From Antedon mediterranea (taxonomy: Eukaryota > Echinodermata > Crinoidea > Comatulida > Antedonidae): a DNA stretch of 64,000 nucleotides. Location: the NCBI RefSeq assembly GCF_964355755.1, contig NC_092680.1, forward strand, positions 10,643,001-10,707,000, read 5' to 3'. The notes beneath the pieces are model-generated. The model ran no database searches. It was not told the origin of the DNA and saw only the letters and a list, made by a program, of their open reading frames with translations. Positions 1 through 10,585 of this stretch are shown piece by piece. The first letter of the stretch is position 1; every line of letters starts with the position of its first letter. A program made the position numbers and the translations under genes.

Positions 1-625
1 TAGACCATTTTGATCATTTCGATTAAACTTTTCACAAAAAAACATCAAAGTGCACAAATATGGTATCTAAAAACGTTTTAGACCATTTTGAGCTTTTCGA
101 CAAAACTTAACATCAAAGTGTACAGAATAGCTTCAAATCACATTTGGAGACGTTTTGGACCATTTTGTGCATTTCGATGAAACTTGGTTACACAAAAACA
201 TCAAAGAGCTTAAAATCACAATAGAAACCGTTTTAGACCATTTTTAGCATTTCGATAAAACTTAAAAACATTAAAGTGCACAAATATGGTATCTAAAAAC
301 GTTTAAGACCATTTTGAGCATTTCGACAAAACTTAACATTAAAGTGTACAGAATAGCTTCAAATCCCATTTGGAGACGTTTTAGACCATTTTGTGCATTT
401 CGATGAAACTTGGTTACACAAAAACATCAAAGTGCTTAAAATCACATTATAAACCGTTTTAAACCATTTTTGAGCATTTCAATAAATCTTTTCACACAAA
501 AACATCAAAGAGCACAAAATAGCTTAATATTGTATTTAAAAACGTTTTAGACCATTTTGAGCATTTCGACAAAATTTTTTTAAATAAAACAACAAAGTGT
601 ACAGAATAGCTTCAAATCGCATTTG
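1..625 (+). repeat. Satellite A array, unit 1, first block
   Basis: Tandem, diverged copies of a subrepeat of about 85 bp. Recurring words are ttttagaccattttgagcat, atttcgacaaaac, catcaaagtgtacagaatag and cttcaaatcgcatttggaga. Two alternating subtypes are seen: one with 'gtatctaaaaacg' and one with 'gcatttggagacg'. No coding potential. The block stops abruptly at about 625 where a TIR element begins. The window edge cuts its left side. Confidence 0.9.
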
Positions 626-1527
626 TTATGGAACGCCATCGCTGCCTCCGGAAGCAAACTTTAATTCTATTCGGCTCTTTTACCATTACATTCGGCTCTT
701 TTAGCATTCGGCGCATTTCTATTCGGCCCATTTACCATTACGTTCGGCTTTTTCAGCATTCGGCGCATTTCTATTTGGCCCATTTACCATTACATTCGGC
801 TCTTTCAGCATTCGGCTCTTTTTTATTCGGCCCATTTACCATTACGTTCGGCTTTATCAGCATTCGGCTCTTTTTTATTCGGCCAATTTACCATTACTTT
901 CGGCTCTTTTTGATTTTGCCCTCTCTGCATTACGTTGGGCTCTTTTTAAATCGGCATTTTTTACATGGCGCAATTAAAATCTAACCTTTGACATGGGGTC
1001 AAATTGAAGGAAATCAACGACTGGAAATGAGTCTTATGAAAAGTTTACAAACATTTGATCATCATGGTGCCAACCATGAGTAGCCAACCGATTAAAGATG
1101 TGTTGAATAACCTAAATTAATTCATCTTTTAACAAATTTTGAGAGAGAAAGGGTAAATTATTATTATTAAATGTAAGGCTGACACTAGCCTAGGCCTTGC
1201 TAGCCTAGGCCATAAATCAAACCTTTTCTCTCTCAAAATGGTCAATAAGGTGGGACAATTGCAAGTTCTCTAACACATTAATCATGTCAATAAAATGATT
1301 AGTCATATTGAAATAGCCTTCAAATTCATTTAATTCAACCAACCAAACACTCTACATGCTGCATCTATATGTTTTGTAAACTTTTCATAGACTCATTTCC
1401 AGCCGTTGATTTTCTTCCATTTGACCCCATGTAAAAGGTTAGAATTTAATTGCGCCGTATAAAAAAGGGCCAAATCAAAAAGAGCCGAACGTAATGCAGA
1501 AAGAGCCGAATAAAAAAGGGCCGAATT
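626..1527. mobile_element. Non-autonomous DNA transposon with long terminal inverted repeats
   Basis: The two ends are inverted copies. Left inner sequence at about 905-1058 (TTCGGCTCTT-type words, then gcgcaattaaaatctaacc, then acatggggtcaaattgaagg and gtttacaaacat) reappears reverse-complemented at about 1375-1527. A second inner inverted pair (gagagagaaagggt near 1142, accttttctctctc near 1220) gives a nested fold-back. The left TIR is expanded by 52-bp tandem repeats. No transposase is encoded. The first 34 bases (626-659, GC-rich) are not mirrored at the right end, so the left boundary and any target-site duplication are uncertain. Superfamily not identified. Confidence 0.75.
720..930. 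repeat. 52-bp tandem repeats inside the left TIR
   Basis: The phrase attcggcccatttaccatta recurs with small changes starting near 721, 773, 825 and 877, an exact 52-bp period. Each period holds two TTCGGC words. An open frame across 628-984 (118 codons rich in His, Phe, Ser) is a by-product of this periodicity, since 52 is not a multiple of three and no protein repeat is conserved. Confidence 0.8.
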
Positions 1528-1989
1528 AAAACTTTTCACACAAGTGCTAAGAATGGCTTCAAATCGCATTTGGAGACGTTTTAGACCATTTTGTGATTTT
1601 CGAAAAAACTTGTTAACATAAAAACACCAAAGTGCTAAGAATAGCTTCAAATCGCATTTGGAGACGTTTTAGAACATTTTGTGCATTTCGATAATACTTT
1701 CTCACACAAAACATCAAAGTGTACAGAATAGCTTCAAATTGTATTTGGAGACGTTTTAGATCATTTTGTGATTTCCGAAAAAACTTGTTAACATAAAAGT
1801 ACCAAAGTGCTAAGAATAGCTTCAAATCGCATTTGGAGACGTTTTTGACCATTTTATGATTTTCGAAAAAACTTGGTAACACAAAAACATCAAAGTGTAC
1901 AGAATAGCTTCAAATCGCATTTGGAGACGTTTTAGACCATTTTGTGCATTTAGAAAAAACTTGTTAACATAAAAACACCAAAGTGTTAA
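1528..1989 (+). repeat. Satellite A array between two TIR elements
   Basis: Five to six subrepeats with the 'gtgctaagaatagc' variant and 'ttgttaacataaaaacacc' linkers. The block is nearly identical to 3568-4024, showing a local tandem duplication of about 1 kb that took place before the piggyBac-like element inserted at its right end. It ends in TTAA at 1986-1989, one side of that element's target-site duplication. Confidence 0.9.
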
Positions 1990-3039
1990 CACTTTGACTG
2001 CCAGAGGTTTTTCCAGTTAGAAACTGCCACCGCCAGCGTTTTTAGCCCAATTCGATGTTTTTATTAAAGCTGATTGAAACCATGTATGTGATCTGATTTA
2101 TATGTAATTTAGACTAAAATAATCATAAAGATTTTAGCTTTACAATGGTACCAAGAACGATTTTTTAATCGCAATATGTGAATCGTAATAGTAAAATGAA
2201 AGTAACCCACTTTTTGAATTTTTCGTAGTTTCGCGCAAGAAAGTCGAGATAATCGCGATTTTGTGTAAGACATCACAATATGAAAATATCGCCCGGTGAG
2301 ATCAACAAACAACGAAAAAGTTACTTACACGGCACCGATAGGCCTATATAAACAAGTTATCACTATCGAAAAATGTATTACATTTTATAAATCATAAATC
2401 TTACATCAATGTTTCGCCAAAATCCACATAGTAAAGACACCAGGCCTAGTTAACCAGGCCTAAAGTTGGTCCGGAACCGTTTTACGACTAGGGCTAGGCT
2501 AGCCTAGTACTACTAGCCTAGGCCTAGGAGATAGTAAACTGATGATAATAACCATACCATTTCAAAACAAGTTTGTTGCGTGAAACTCGGTCACTTTCAG
2601 TAAAACACCAAAACAATTAGGGTATACATACAATAATAAAATTAAAGACTTCATATTGAAAATGACTCCATTATTTTTTATTCAGATAACAAACAAACAT
2701 GTCAATCCACAAAAACCTTTGTAATGCTTCGGCGGCATAGCTAGCGCGCGACCGATACACAATGCGCCAAGCCATCGCTCTACGCGCTACTGTGATGCGC
2801 GGTGTTTGTTATTTCGACAGGTACCATTTTGACAGTCGTTCGTAACCAGATTAGTTACTTTCAAATTGTAAAATATTGACGGTCCAGACCGAATATAGTG
2901 TTCATATTTATAGTATATACCAATAATTAACCTATCTACCGGCTTTCGTAAAAAAACGCGAAAAACGAAGATCTTCGTTTTTGGCAGTCAAGCGTTGTGT
3001 TTCCAAAAACGAAGATCTTCGTGTTTGGCAGTCAAAGTG
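1990..3039. mobile_element. Non-autonomous piggyBac-like element with TTAA target duplication
   Basis: Termini are CACTTTGACTGCCA at 1990-2003 and TGGCAGTCAAAGTG at 3026-3039, a perfect 14-bp TIR, flanked on both sides by TTAA (1986-1989 and 3040-3043). TTAA duplication and a TIR of this kind are hallmarks of the piggyBac superfamily (family knowledge). The unoccupied paralogous site, with a single TTAA, is at 4021-4024. A subterminal word, aaaacgaagatcttcg, occurs twice near the right end (about 2958 and 3006). The longest open frame inside is under 70 codons, so transposase must come from elsewhere. TAGCCTAGG-type words cluster at 2495-2530. Confidence 0.9.
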
Positions 3040-3043
3040 TTAA

Positions 3044-4586
3044 GAATAGCTTCAAATGGCATTTGGAGACGTTTTAGACCATTTTGTGCATTTCGATGAA
3101 ACTTGGTTACACAAAAACATCAAAGAGCTTAAAATCACAATAGAAACCGTTTTAGGCCATTTTGAGCATTTCGATGAAACTTGGTTACACAAAAACATCA
3201 AAGAGCTTAAAATCACAATAGAAACCGTTTTAGACCATTTTGAGCATTTCGATGAAACTTGGTAAACACAAAAAAATCAAAGAGCTTAAAATCACAATAG
3301 AAACCGTTTTAGACCATTTTGAGCATTTCGATAAAACTTTTCACACAAAAACATCAAAGAGCACAAAATAGCTTAATATCGTATTTAAAAACGTTTTATA
3401 CCATTTTGAGCATTTGGACAAAACTTTTTCACACAAAACATCAAAGTGTACAGAATAGCTTCAAATCGCATTTGGAGACGTTTTAGACCATTTTGTGATT
3501 TTCGAAAAAACTTGCCGAGCCGAACGTAATGCAGAAAGAGCCGAATGAAAAAGGGCCGAATTAAAACTTTTCACACAAGTGCTAAGAATGGCTTCAAATC
3601 GCATTTGGAGACGTTTTAGACCATTTTGTGATTTTCGAAAAAACATGTTAACATAAAAACACCAAAGTGCTAAGAATAGCTTCAAATCGCATTTGGAGAC
3701 GTTTTAGAACATTTTGTGCATTTCGATGATACTTTCTCACACAAAACATCAAAGTGTACAGAATAGCTTCAAATTGTATTTGGAGACGTTTTAGATCATT
3801 TTGTGATTTCCGAAAAAACTTGTTAGCATAAAAGTACCAAAGTGCTAAGAATAGCTTCAAATCGCATTTGGAGACGTTTTTGACTATTTTATGATTTTCG
3901 AAAAAACTTGGTAACACAAAAACATCAAAGTGTACAGAATAGCTTCAAATCGCATTTGGAGACGTTTTAGACCATTTTGTGCATTTAGAAAAAACTTGTT
4001 AACATAAAAACACCAAAGTGTTAAGAATAGCTTCAAATGGCATTTGGAGACGTTTTAGACCATTTTGTGCATTTCGATGAAACTTGCTTACACAAAAACA
4101 TCAAAGAGCTTAAAATCACAATAGAAACCGTTTTAGGCCATTTTGAGCATTTCGATGAAACTTGGTTACACAAAAACATCAAAGAGCTTAAAATCACAAT
4201 AGAAACCGTTTTAGACCATTTTGAGCATTTCGATGAAACTTGGTTACACAAAAACATCAAAGAGCTTAAAATCACAATAGAAACCGTTTTAGACCAATTT
4301 GAGCATTTCGATAAAACTTTTCACACAAAAACATCAAAGAGCACAAAATAGCTTAATATCGTATTTAAAAACGTTTTATACCATTTTGAGCATTTGGACA
4401 AAACTTTTTCACACAAAACATCAAAGTGTACAGAATAGCTTCAAATCGCATTTGGAGACGTTTTAGACCATTTTGTGATTTTCGAAAAAACTTGTTAACA
4501 TAAAAACACCAAAGTGCTTAGAATAGCTTCAAATCGCATTTGGAGACGTTTTAGACCATTTTGTTCATTTCGATGAAACTTGGTTT
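3044..4586 (+). repeat. Satellite A array, unit 1, plus-oriented block
   Basis: Roughly 18 subrepeats in the same orientation as 1-625. The subtype 'acacaaaaacatcaaagagc...ttaaaatcacaatagaaacc' is duplicated in short order at 3087-3300 and 4080-4290. Open frames of 69-104 codons here (for example 3056-3265 and 4037-4351) only reflect subrepeats whose length happens to keep frame; they show no start context or conserved domain. Orientation reverses at about 4586. Confidence 0.9.
3514..3567. mobile_element. Solo terminus of the 626-1527 TIR element
   Basis: About 54 bp (gccgaacgtaatgcagaaag and the following gggccgaatta) match the right end of the upstream TIR element at about 1483-1527. No left end is present. 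It arose most simply by the local tandem duplication that also copied the satellite block to its right, leaving a stub. Confidence 0.8.
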
Positions 4587-5427
4587 CTTAGCTCTTTGGT
4601 GTTTTTATGTTAACAAGTTTTTTTTGAAAATCACAAAATGCTCTAAAAACGTCTCCAAATGCGATTTGAAGCTATTCTTAGCCCTTTGGTGTTTTTATGT
4701 TAACAACTTTTTTTGAAAATCACAAAATGGTCTAAAACGTCTCCAAATGCAATTTGAAGCTATTCTGTACATTTTGATGTTTTGTGTGAAAAAGTTTTGT
4801 CGAAATGCTCAAAATGGTCTAAAATGTTTTTAAATACGATATTAAGCTATTTTGTGCTCTTTGTTGTTTTTGTGTGAAAAGTTTTATCGAAATGCTCAAA
4901 ATGGTCTAAGACGGTTTCTAATGTGATTTTAAGCACTTTCATGTTTTTGTGTAACCAAGTTTTTTCGAAAATCACAAAATGGTCTAAAACGTCTCCAAAT
5001 GCGATTTGAAGCTATTCTGTACACTTTGATGTTTTGTGTGAAAAAGTTTTGTCAAAATGCTCAAAATGGTCTAAAACGTTTTCAAATACGATATTAAGCT
5101 ATTTTGTGCTGTTTGATGTTTTTGTGTGAAAAGTTTTATCGAAATGCTCAAAATGGTCTAAAACGGTTTCTAATTTGATTTTAAGCACTTTGATGTTTTT
5201 GTGTAACCAAGTTTCATCGAAATGCACAAAATGGTCTAAAACGTCTCCAAATGCGATTTGAAGATATTCTAAGCACTTTTGTGTTTTTGTGTTAACAAGT
5301 TTTTTCGAAAATCACAAAATGGTCTAAAACGTCTCCAAATGCGATTTGAAGCTTTTTTGTACACTTTGATGTTTTGTGTGAAAAAGTTTTGTCGAAATAC
5401 TCAAAATGGTCTTAAACGTTTTTAAAT
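4587..5427 (-). repeat. Satellite A array, unit 1, minus-oriented block
   Basis: The same subrepeats now read on the minus strand (ggtgtttttatgttaacaag, cgtctccaaatgcgatttga, tcgaaatgctcaaaatggtc). With the preceding block it forms a head-to-head pair centred near 4586. The block is conserved in length (about 842 bp) and position in units 1-4 and runs directly into LINE sequence at about 5428 without target-site duplication. Confidence 0.9.
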
Positions 5428-6451
5428 CTCTCATCCTCGTATAAGGAAATTATTGATAGGAATGCTGTATTAGAGGAACAAGTCAAGACGTTACAGGTTC
5501 TAGTAAGTGAACAGGATTTCAAACAACCAAGATGTTCAGCAAAGAGATCAGTTGTAAAATCAAATACTCAAACATCTATTAATTTGAATAACCCTTGCCT
5601 CAGTATCACTAGGAGGGAAGAAGGCAAAGTCTGTGAAGAAAATTTGCAAAATATTACTTATAATAATGTATCACCTAAGCCTACAAAGAAAGCCGAACAA
5701 ATTACAGCAAAACAACTTCCAGCTAAACAAATTCCAGCTAAACAAATTCCAGTTAAACAGATTCCAGCCAAACAAATTCCAGCTAATCAACAAAGAAATC
5801 TAATAATAGGTGACTCTATGCTAAAGCATATTAAGACAAATGGTCTATGTGAAACATCTGTGAGAACATTAAGAGGAGCAACTGTGGAACAAGTTAACTA
5901 TACATTATGTGAGATCGATCTGACCAATGTAGAAAATTTTGTCATTCATGCTGGAACAAATGACTGTTGCGATATCAACTTTGACTTGGATAGGCTAAAG
6001 AACGACTACACTGATATGATATCAAGGCTTAAAATGAAGATAACAGGCGAGGTTTTCATCTCAGCGATTTGCCCGAGACTTGATGATCTTTCATTAAACA
6101 GACGCGTATTTGACGTAAATGAAATGCTCAAATATTCTTTCGGTAACATTGTTATGGATCACAGCCGAGCTTTCACTACACGATATGGAGTGGATTCATC
6201 AAAGTTTACAAGTCATGGTTTACATCTTAACTTGAGGGGTACATCAGCCTTGGTTAAGAGTATTAATAATGTACTGTCAATAATATCACCAAAGAAAAAT
6301 AGAAGAACTGGAAGCACGCACACTAGAGATCATCAAAGCATGCCTGTAGCAAATTGTCATTTCTGTTTTTTGCAGACATGGAAAAGCAGTTGTGTGTTGG
6401 GTTTGTAAACAAGTAGGACATAAAGCGAAATTTTGCCAAGTTGAACACTGA
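5428..6451 (+). pseudogene. LINE ORF1 fragment (SGNH esterase plus frameshifted zinc knuckle), copy 1
   Basis: The frame is open from about 5416 to a stop at 6406-6408, but no ATG exists near its 5' side; it emerges from satellite A, so the N-terminus is lost. From 5431 a short predicted coiled coil (around LEEQVKTLQVLVSEQ) leads to a run of five or six AKQIP-type pentapeptides (5707-5790). An SGNH-hydrolase-like domain follows: block I GDS at 5809-5817, block III GTND at 5953-5964 and a C-terminal HLN motif near 6223. One surplus T in the run at about 6365-6371 throws off the frame; in the next frame a CCHC zinc knuckle (CWVCKQVGHKAKFC) is encoded at 6395-6436, ending at TGA 6449-6451. Esterase plus zinc-knuckle ORF1s are known from CR1/L2-type LINEs, where ORF1 is a nucleic-acid-binding chaperone. 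Inferred dead. Confidence 0.85.
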
Positions 6452-6493
6452 AAAAATGGCAAAGTAGATGAAGCCGTAATAAATGTAGCTAAG

Positions 6494-6739
6494 ATGAAGA
6501 GTGCTGATGATAATGACATAACATTAAATGAAATTTATATAAACAATGATTCTAGTAATAATAGCAGTAATATAGTAAATTCAGGTAACACAAAATCAAG
6601 TAAAATGTTAAGTTTATTCTATTGTAATATAAGAAGTATGAAAAACAAATTATTAGATTTCAATGTTAGATTTTCTTCTTCGTCTCATGACGTCATTGCT
6701 ATATCAGAGACATGGCCCGATAGCACAGTATATGATAGT
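6494..6739 (+). pseudogene. LINE ORF2 endonuclease, 5' part, copy 1 (interrupted)
   Basis: An open frame starting MKSADDNDITLN at 6494 enters the apurinic-like endonuclease domain that nicks target DNA in LINE retrotransposition: CNIRS (Asn block) near 6625 and SETW (catalytic Glu) near 6707. It lies 42 bp after the zinc-knuckle stop, the usual ORF1-ORF2 spacing of a bicistronic LINE. The domain is broken after TVYDS by the 3.06-kb TIR element at 6740 and resumes at 9802. Copies in units 2-4 are uninterrupted here. Confidence 0.88.
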
Positions 6740-6865
6740 AGTAGGGCGGCCAATGTGAGTTTTTTCATCATGGGGGGCATTTTCTGTTAATAGCAGGCAA
6801 CCATGTGGAATATATCCCTTATGGGATGACAAAAAAGATAGGGGTGGATGCCACTCTCAAATTTC

Positions 6866-6878
6866 AGGTCAAAGGTCA
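6866..6878 (+). promoter_or_regulatory. Perfect DR1 of AGGTCA half-sites in the TIR element
   Basis: AGGTCA-A-AGGTCA matches the consensus bound by RXR/HNF4/PPAR-type nuclear receptors (established knowledge). Further AGGTCA words lie at 6893, 7035, 7047 and 7055, and inverted ones (TGACCT) at 9622, 9632 and 9653. Because they sit in both subterminal regions, transposase binding is an equally good explanation. Regulatory activity is not shown. Confidence 0.4.
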
Positions 6879-9149
6879 TTTTCAAGGTTATAAGGTCAAA
6901 TATGGTAAAATAGAGGTTTAAGCTGTTTTCTACAACATATAAGCTAATTAAAAGAAATGTAACCATTATTGGATCATTATTGACATATTGCTGTAGATGG
7001 TGAAGTTCATCAATTTTTCAAATTACAAGTTTAAAGGTCATTTTAAAGGTCATAAGGTCAAATAGAGCACAGACCTGTTAATGATCGGTATTAATAATTG
7101 AAATAAATATAATTTTCATGATAGCCTGGGGCTTATGGTTATAGTGTGGTGTCAAAAAGACCAGAATTGTACTGGGAAGATTTTAAACTTTTTGAATCAC
7201 TCCTGGAAGGTGTTCAAGGAATGGAAAGGATGAGTCCTAGAGTATCAAAATAACCGAAATTGGAGGTCTACTGGAATGTCTTAAATTTCATTTAAAAACG
7301 GTCACAGAGGGTTTGTGGGTTGGGAGTAATGGGCGGCATGGGCACATGCCAATATTCGAAATTTTTCTGGGATGGAAGGAGGTAATGCTCTGAGGTGGGT
7401 ATTTCTTCAAGCAATGATATATAATGCCTATTGGCCATCTGGGTAACGGCAAACGATTGAATCACAACCACACATACATGCTTCATCTGGCTCTTTAGTT
7501 TACATACACATGTAACAAGTTCCAAACTGACAACTGGGTTAGGGGCTTCCAAACGACCCGATTCATTTAGGCCACATACTGATCTCTGCCTGATAGTTGG
7601 CTCGTATGTTTAGGTTCTATGATGTCTGTATTCACCATTAATTTTAAGTGTTTCCCGAAGTAGAAATACAGGTACTTAAAAATATTTATTGAGTGAAGTG
7701 AAATACTTAATATTTAAGGGAAATATATATCACTAGTGTCAATGGTATATGGTCACTGAGTCTAGATGGAGGTAGCACCAAAGAGTAGTCTGTTATTATA
7801 CAGTTATCTGCTCAAGAGTACCATATATTTGGCAATATTAAACTTTAGTGTACACTGTACGTGGAAAGTCTTAATCTTAATCAATTATCCACCCCTTTTC
7901 AATGTAATGATCAAATTCAACAAAATGACGAAATATCTAGGTAACTTGCATAAATACTTGCATAGTCACCAAATGTTTGCAGCCATGTTTACTGCATCCT
8001 ATAGTGCATGACCATCATGTTTTTACTGTAAGTTTTCTTCTGGAACATCTGTGGGTGTTTCAACGCCATCCATCAAGATATGTGAAGTCATATTTGGTTA
8101 AAGATATTAAAATTGGGCTATGATCATACTCCAATGGTTGATCAGCAGATTTTCTGTCAGTTTTTATATACTTTATCGAAACAGTTGCCTTATAGAAATC
8201 CGCAAAGGTTTAGAGCGATGCTTTCTCAGTGGCTCATGAAGTTCTAAGTTCTACTGTTTTTTTTCTTTCAATAAGTTGTTACTTTAAATATAAGATCTTC
8301 CTTATCATCTGTCAGTTCGAAAGAATATTGTGTATGTGTAATTCATGATCAGTCTGACCAAGTCATGCAGAACCTATCAATGAATTGCAGCGTTTCTTGT
8401 TATACCAATGATTCTATTTTGAATTGATCAATCATCCACTCAGTGTTTAGAATATTTGGTTCTGATAGTTTAGATAGGTAAATTTGTTTACCCTTTTAAC
8501 CTCATGGTTAGTGGATCTCCTATCAGTCCTTTGTGAAATTTAGGTTTAAAAAGTCTAAGCTGATGTCCTCATGTATTTCTGCTTAGATTGCATCTCATTT
8601 GAAGGAAGTCTTCCTTGGCTACACCCTCGAAATCTTTTGAAAATGTTCAATCAAGTCACCATGAATTCGTCTGTCATACAGGGTTGTTAGGCCAAGAAAC
8701 TTCATATGAATAAGAATGGATAGCTGGAATTTGATTTGTCGCATGACGTTGTCCTCTTCAAGTGCGTTTCTTTTTGGAGAAATGGATTTCATACCTGGAC
8801 ACAGTACGTAACGTAATGTTTGTAAATAACGTTAAAACCGTCTTTAAGGACGTGTAAAGGACTTCTTAATTACTTAAGGAGTTTTATATTTGTTATCACC
8901 GTAAGCCATGATAGCATAGATGGGAAGGCCTCAAGAAGAAGTCTCCTTCTAACCTTGATAAAGTCCAATAGTTAGGGTTTTTTAAAACAAAGACTCGATA
9001 CCCAGGTTTCTCTTTCGAGATTTCTTGAAACAACAAACTTCAATAAAAACTTGTATCATTGAAATAATGAAAAAAATGTTTAAATAATTACATTATAGGG
9101 GGTCTCTGACCCAAACAAAAACATCTCGACATTAGGTCTCTGTTTTCGA

Positions 9150-9265
9150 AATTTTTCTAAAACAAATTTCTAAATATTATTACATTATTATAGGTAATAT
9201 TAATAATTTTTCTAAAAACAAATGTCTAAATATTACTGTATTACATTATTATAGGTAATATTAAT
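9150..9265. repeat. Short tandem duplication inside the 3.06-kb element
   Basis: An AT-rich segment of about 55-60 bp (atttttctaaaacaaatttc followed by tacattattataggtaatat) is present twice in direct tandem, the second copy with a few substitutions and small insertions. Probably a replication-slippage product. Confidence 0.75.
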
Positions 9266-9801
9266 ATTATAGTAAAAGACCAATCTTTTGGCACATATGG
9301 CGTTTCATACATATAACACTTGACCTATTTTTTCCGACAAAAATCAAAACGATGACTGGTGGACAACATGAAAAAGACAAATTTACAACAGACTGGGAAA
9401 AGCCTATTAAAAAACTGTGTGTACTTTACAGAAATATGTGAAAACAACATTTTGAGAAAATGACACTTTTATATTTAATTTCCTATGTTTTTATGTGTAA
9501 AATTAAATGTTTATCTCATAATTACTATAACATGAAGCATCAGTTGATCTTCAGATATACCTTTTTGGATAGATCTGATGATGTAGATGATTTTCCGTGA
9601 TTAAAAAAAAATCCTATATTTTGACCTTGTTTGACCTCTTGACCACATAAACTGACCTTAAAACCCAAAACTGAAGATGGCATCCACCCCTATCGTTTTT
9701 GTCACCCCACAAAGGATACATTCAACATGGTTGCCTGCTATTAACAAAAAATGCCCCCCAAACTTTTTATAGAGGACTTTTGTGTATTTGGCCTCTCTAC
9801 T

Positions 9802-10585
9802 ATAGTCAGCTTTTAAACAATGATTATACCATTTTTAGAAAGGATAGAAATTCTCATGGAGGGGGGGGGGGGGTTTAATTGCTTGTAAAACATGTTTAAA
9901 TCCATCTTTATGCACAGATCTCAATGTTGATACACTTGAACTGATTTGGATAGAATGTCATTGTAATATAGGTAAAATTTTATTAGGAGTGTTTTATAGG
10001 CCGCCTTCTTCAAATGTTCAATATTTAAATTCCTTTATTGATAATATAGATAAAGTTCAAGCAAAAGTTGTTGATTACAAACAGGTATTACTCATAGGCG
10101 ACTTTAATATTCATGTTGATTGGAATTGTTTGAATGTGAACAATGGTTTATCCGCCCAAGCAGGAAGCTTGGTAGAAGGAACAATGGCAACTGGACTAGT
10201 GCAAATAATAGACCAGCCTTCTTATGTAACACGAAATGGGGATGGGCACTTTTTGGACTTGACTTTTGTTAGTAATCCACTTTTAATTGATAAATGTCAA
10301 ATTATTAACAATTTTGACTCATGTGATCATGAGGCAATTGAGATATGTCTAAGGATATCAAAACAACGTGACAAAGTTATAACAAAAACTGTATATGTAC
10401 TAAAAAATGCAGATTAGCAGAAAAGCATATTAATTAATTTTAATTGGGAAAATTGTTTTATGTTTGAAAATATGAATCTGTGCCTATTAAGAAAAGAAAT
10501 AAAACTAAATTATTTCCATGGATTACTACAGAAATTAAGAAACTTTGTACAAAGAAAAGAAAATTATATAGGAAGGCTAAGATTT
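9802..10585 (+). pseudogene. LINE ORF2 endonuclease, 3' part, and linker to missing RT, copy 1
   Basis: Continues the domain broken at 6739. A run of 13 G (9861-9873 area) at the glycine motif puts the next segment out of frame. An open stretch from about 9989 holds YRPP, GDFN (catalytic Asp/Asn) and a terminal CDHEAI, which is the SDH motif with Cys for Ser. TAG at 10415-10417 ends it early. Further on, another frame reads PWITTEIKKLCTKK and KLYRKAKI, the basic linker that usually precedes reverse transcriptase. The LINE stops there at about 10585 and a T-rich tRNA-like monomer follows; RT and the 3' UTR are absent. Confidence 0.85.

Larger units (their letters stand above)
6740..9801. mobile_element. 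3.06-kb TIR element inserted in the LINE endonuclease (unit 1 only)
   Basis: Comparison with the uninterrupted copies gives exact edges. ATAGT is present on both sides (6735-6739 and 9802-9806), so the target duplication is at most 5 bp. Termini are AGTAGGGCGGCC and, reverse-complemented, AGTAGAGAGGCC. The TIRs extend about 110 bp, sharing ggggggcattttntgttaat, agcaggcaaccatgt and ataggggtggatgcca. AGGTCA words follow the TIR on both sides. No open frame above about 86 codons; no transposase motif seen, so it is non-autonomous or decayed. Superfamily not assigned. Confidence 0.85.

Noticed and set aside
628-984. Open frame of 118 codons rich in His and Phe
   Set aside because: It lies wholly within 52-bp repeats of a TIR element; 52 is not divisible by three, so there is no protein repeat, and no domain is recognisable.
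1990-3039. Transposase gene within the piggyBac-like element
   Set aside because: Longest frame is under 70 codons; no DDD catalytic motif seen on either strand.
3056-4351. Repetitive open frames in satellite A (HFEHFDETW-type repeats)
   Set aside because: Produced by three near-identical subrepeats that keep frame. The same satellite elsewhere has stops in this frame, and antisense frames are equally open.
6286-6519. Minus-strand 77-codon frame, present in all copies
   Set aside because: It is the antisense shadow of the ORF1 3' end and zinc-knuckle region.
5428-10585. LTR retrotransposon gag-pol, because of the CCHC knuckle
   Set aside because: The knuckle follows an SGNH esterase and precedes an AP-type endonuclease; there are no LTRs, protease or integrase, so a LINE fits.
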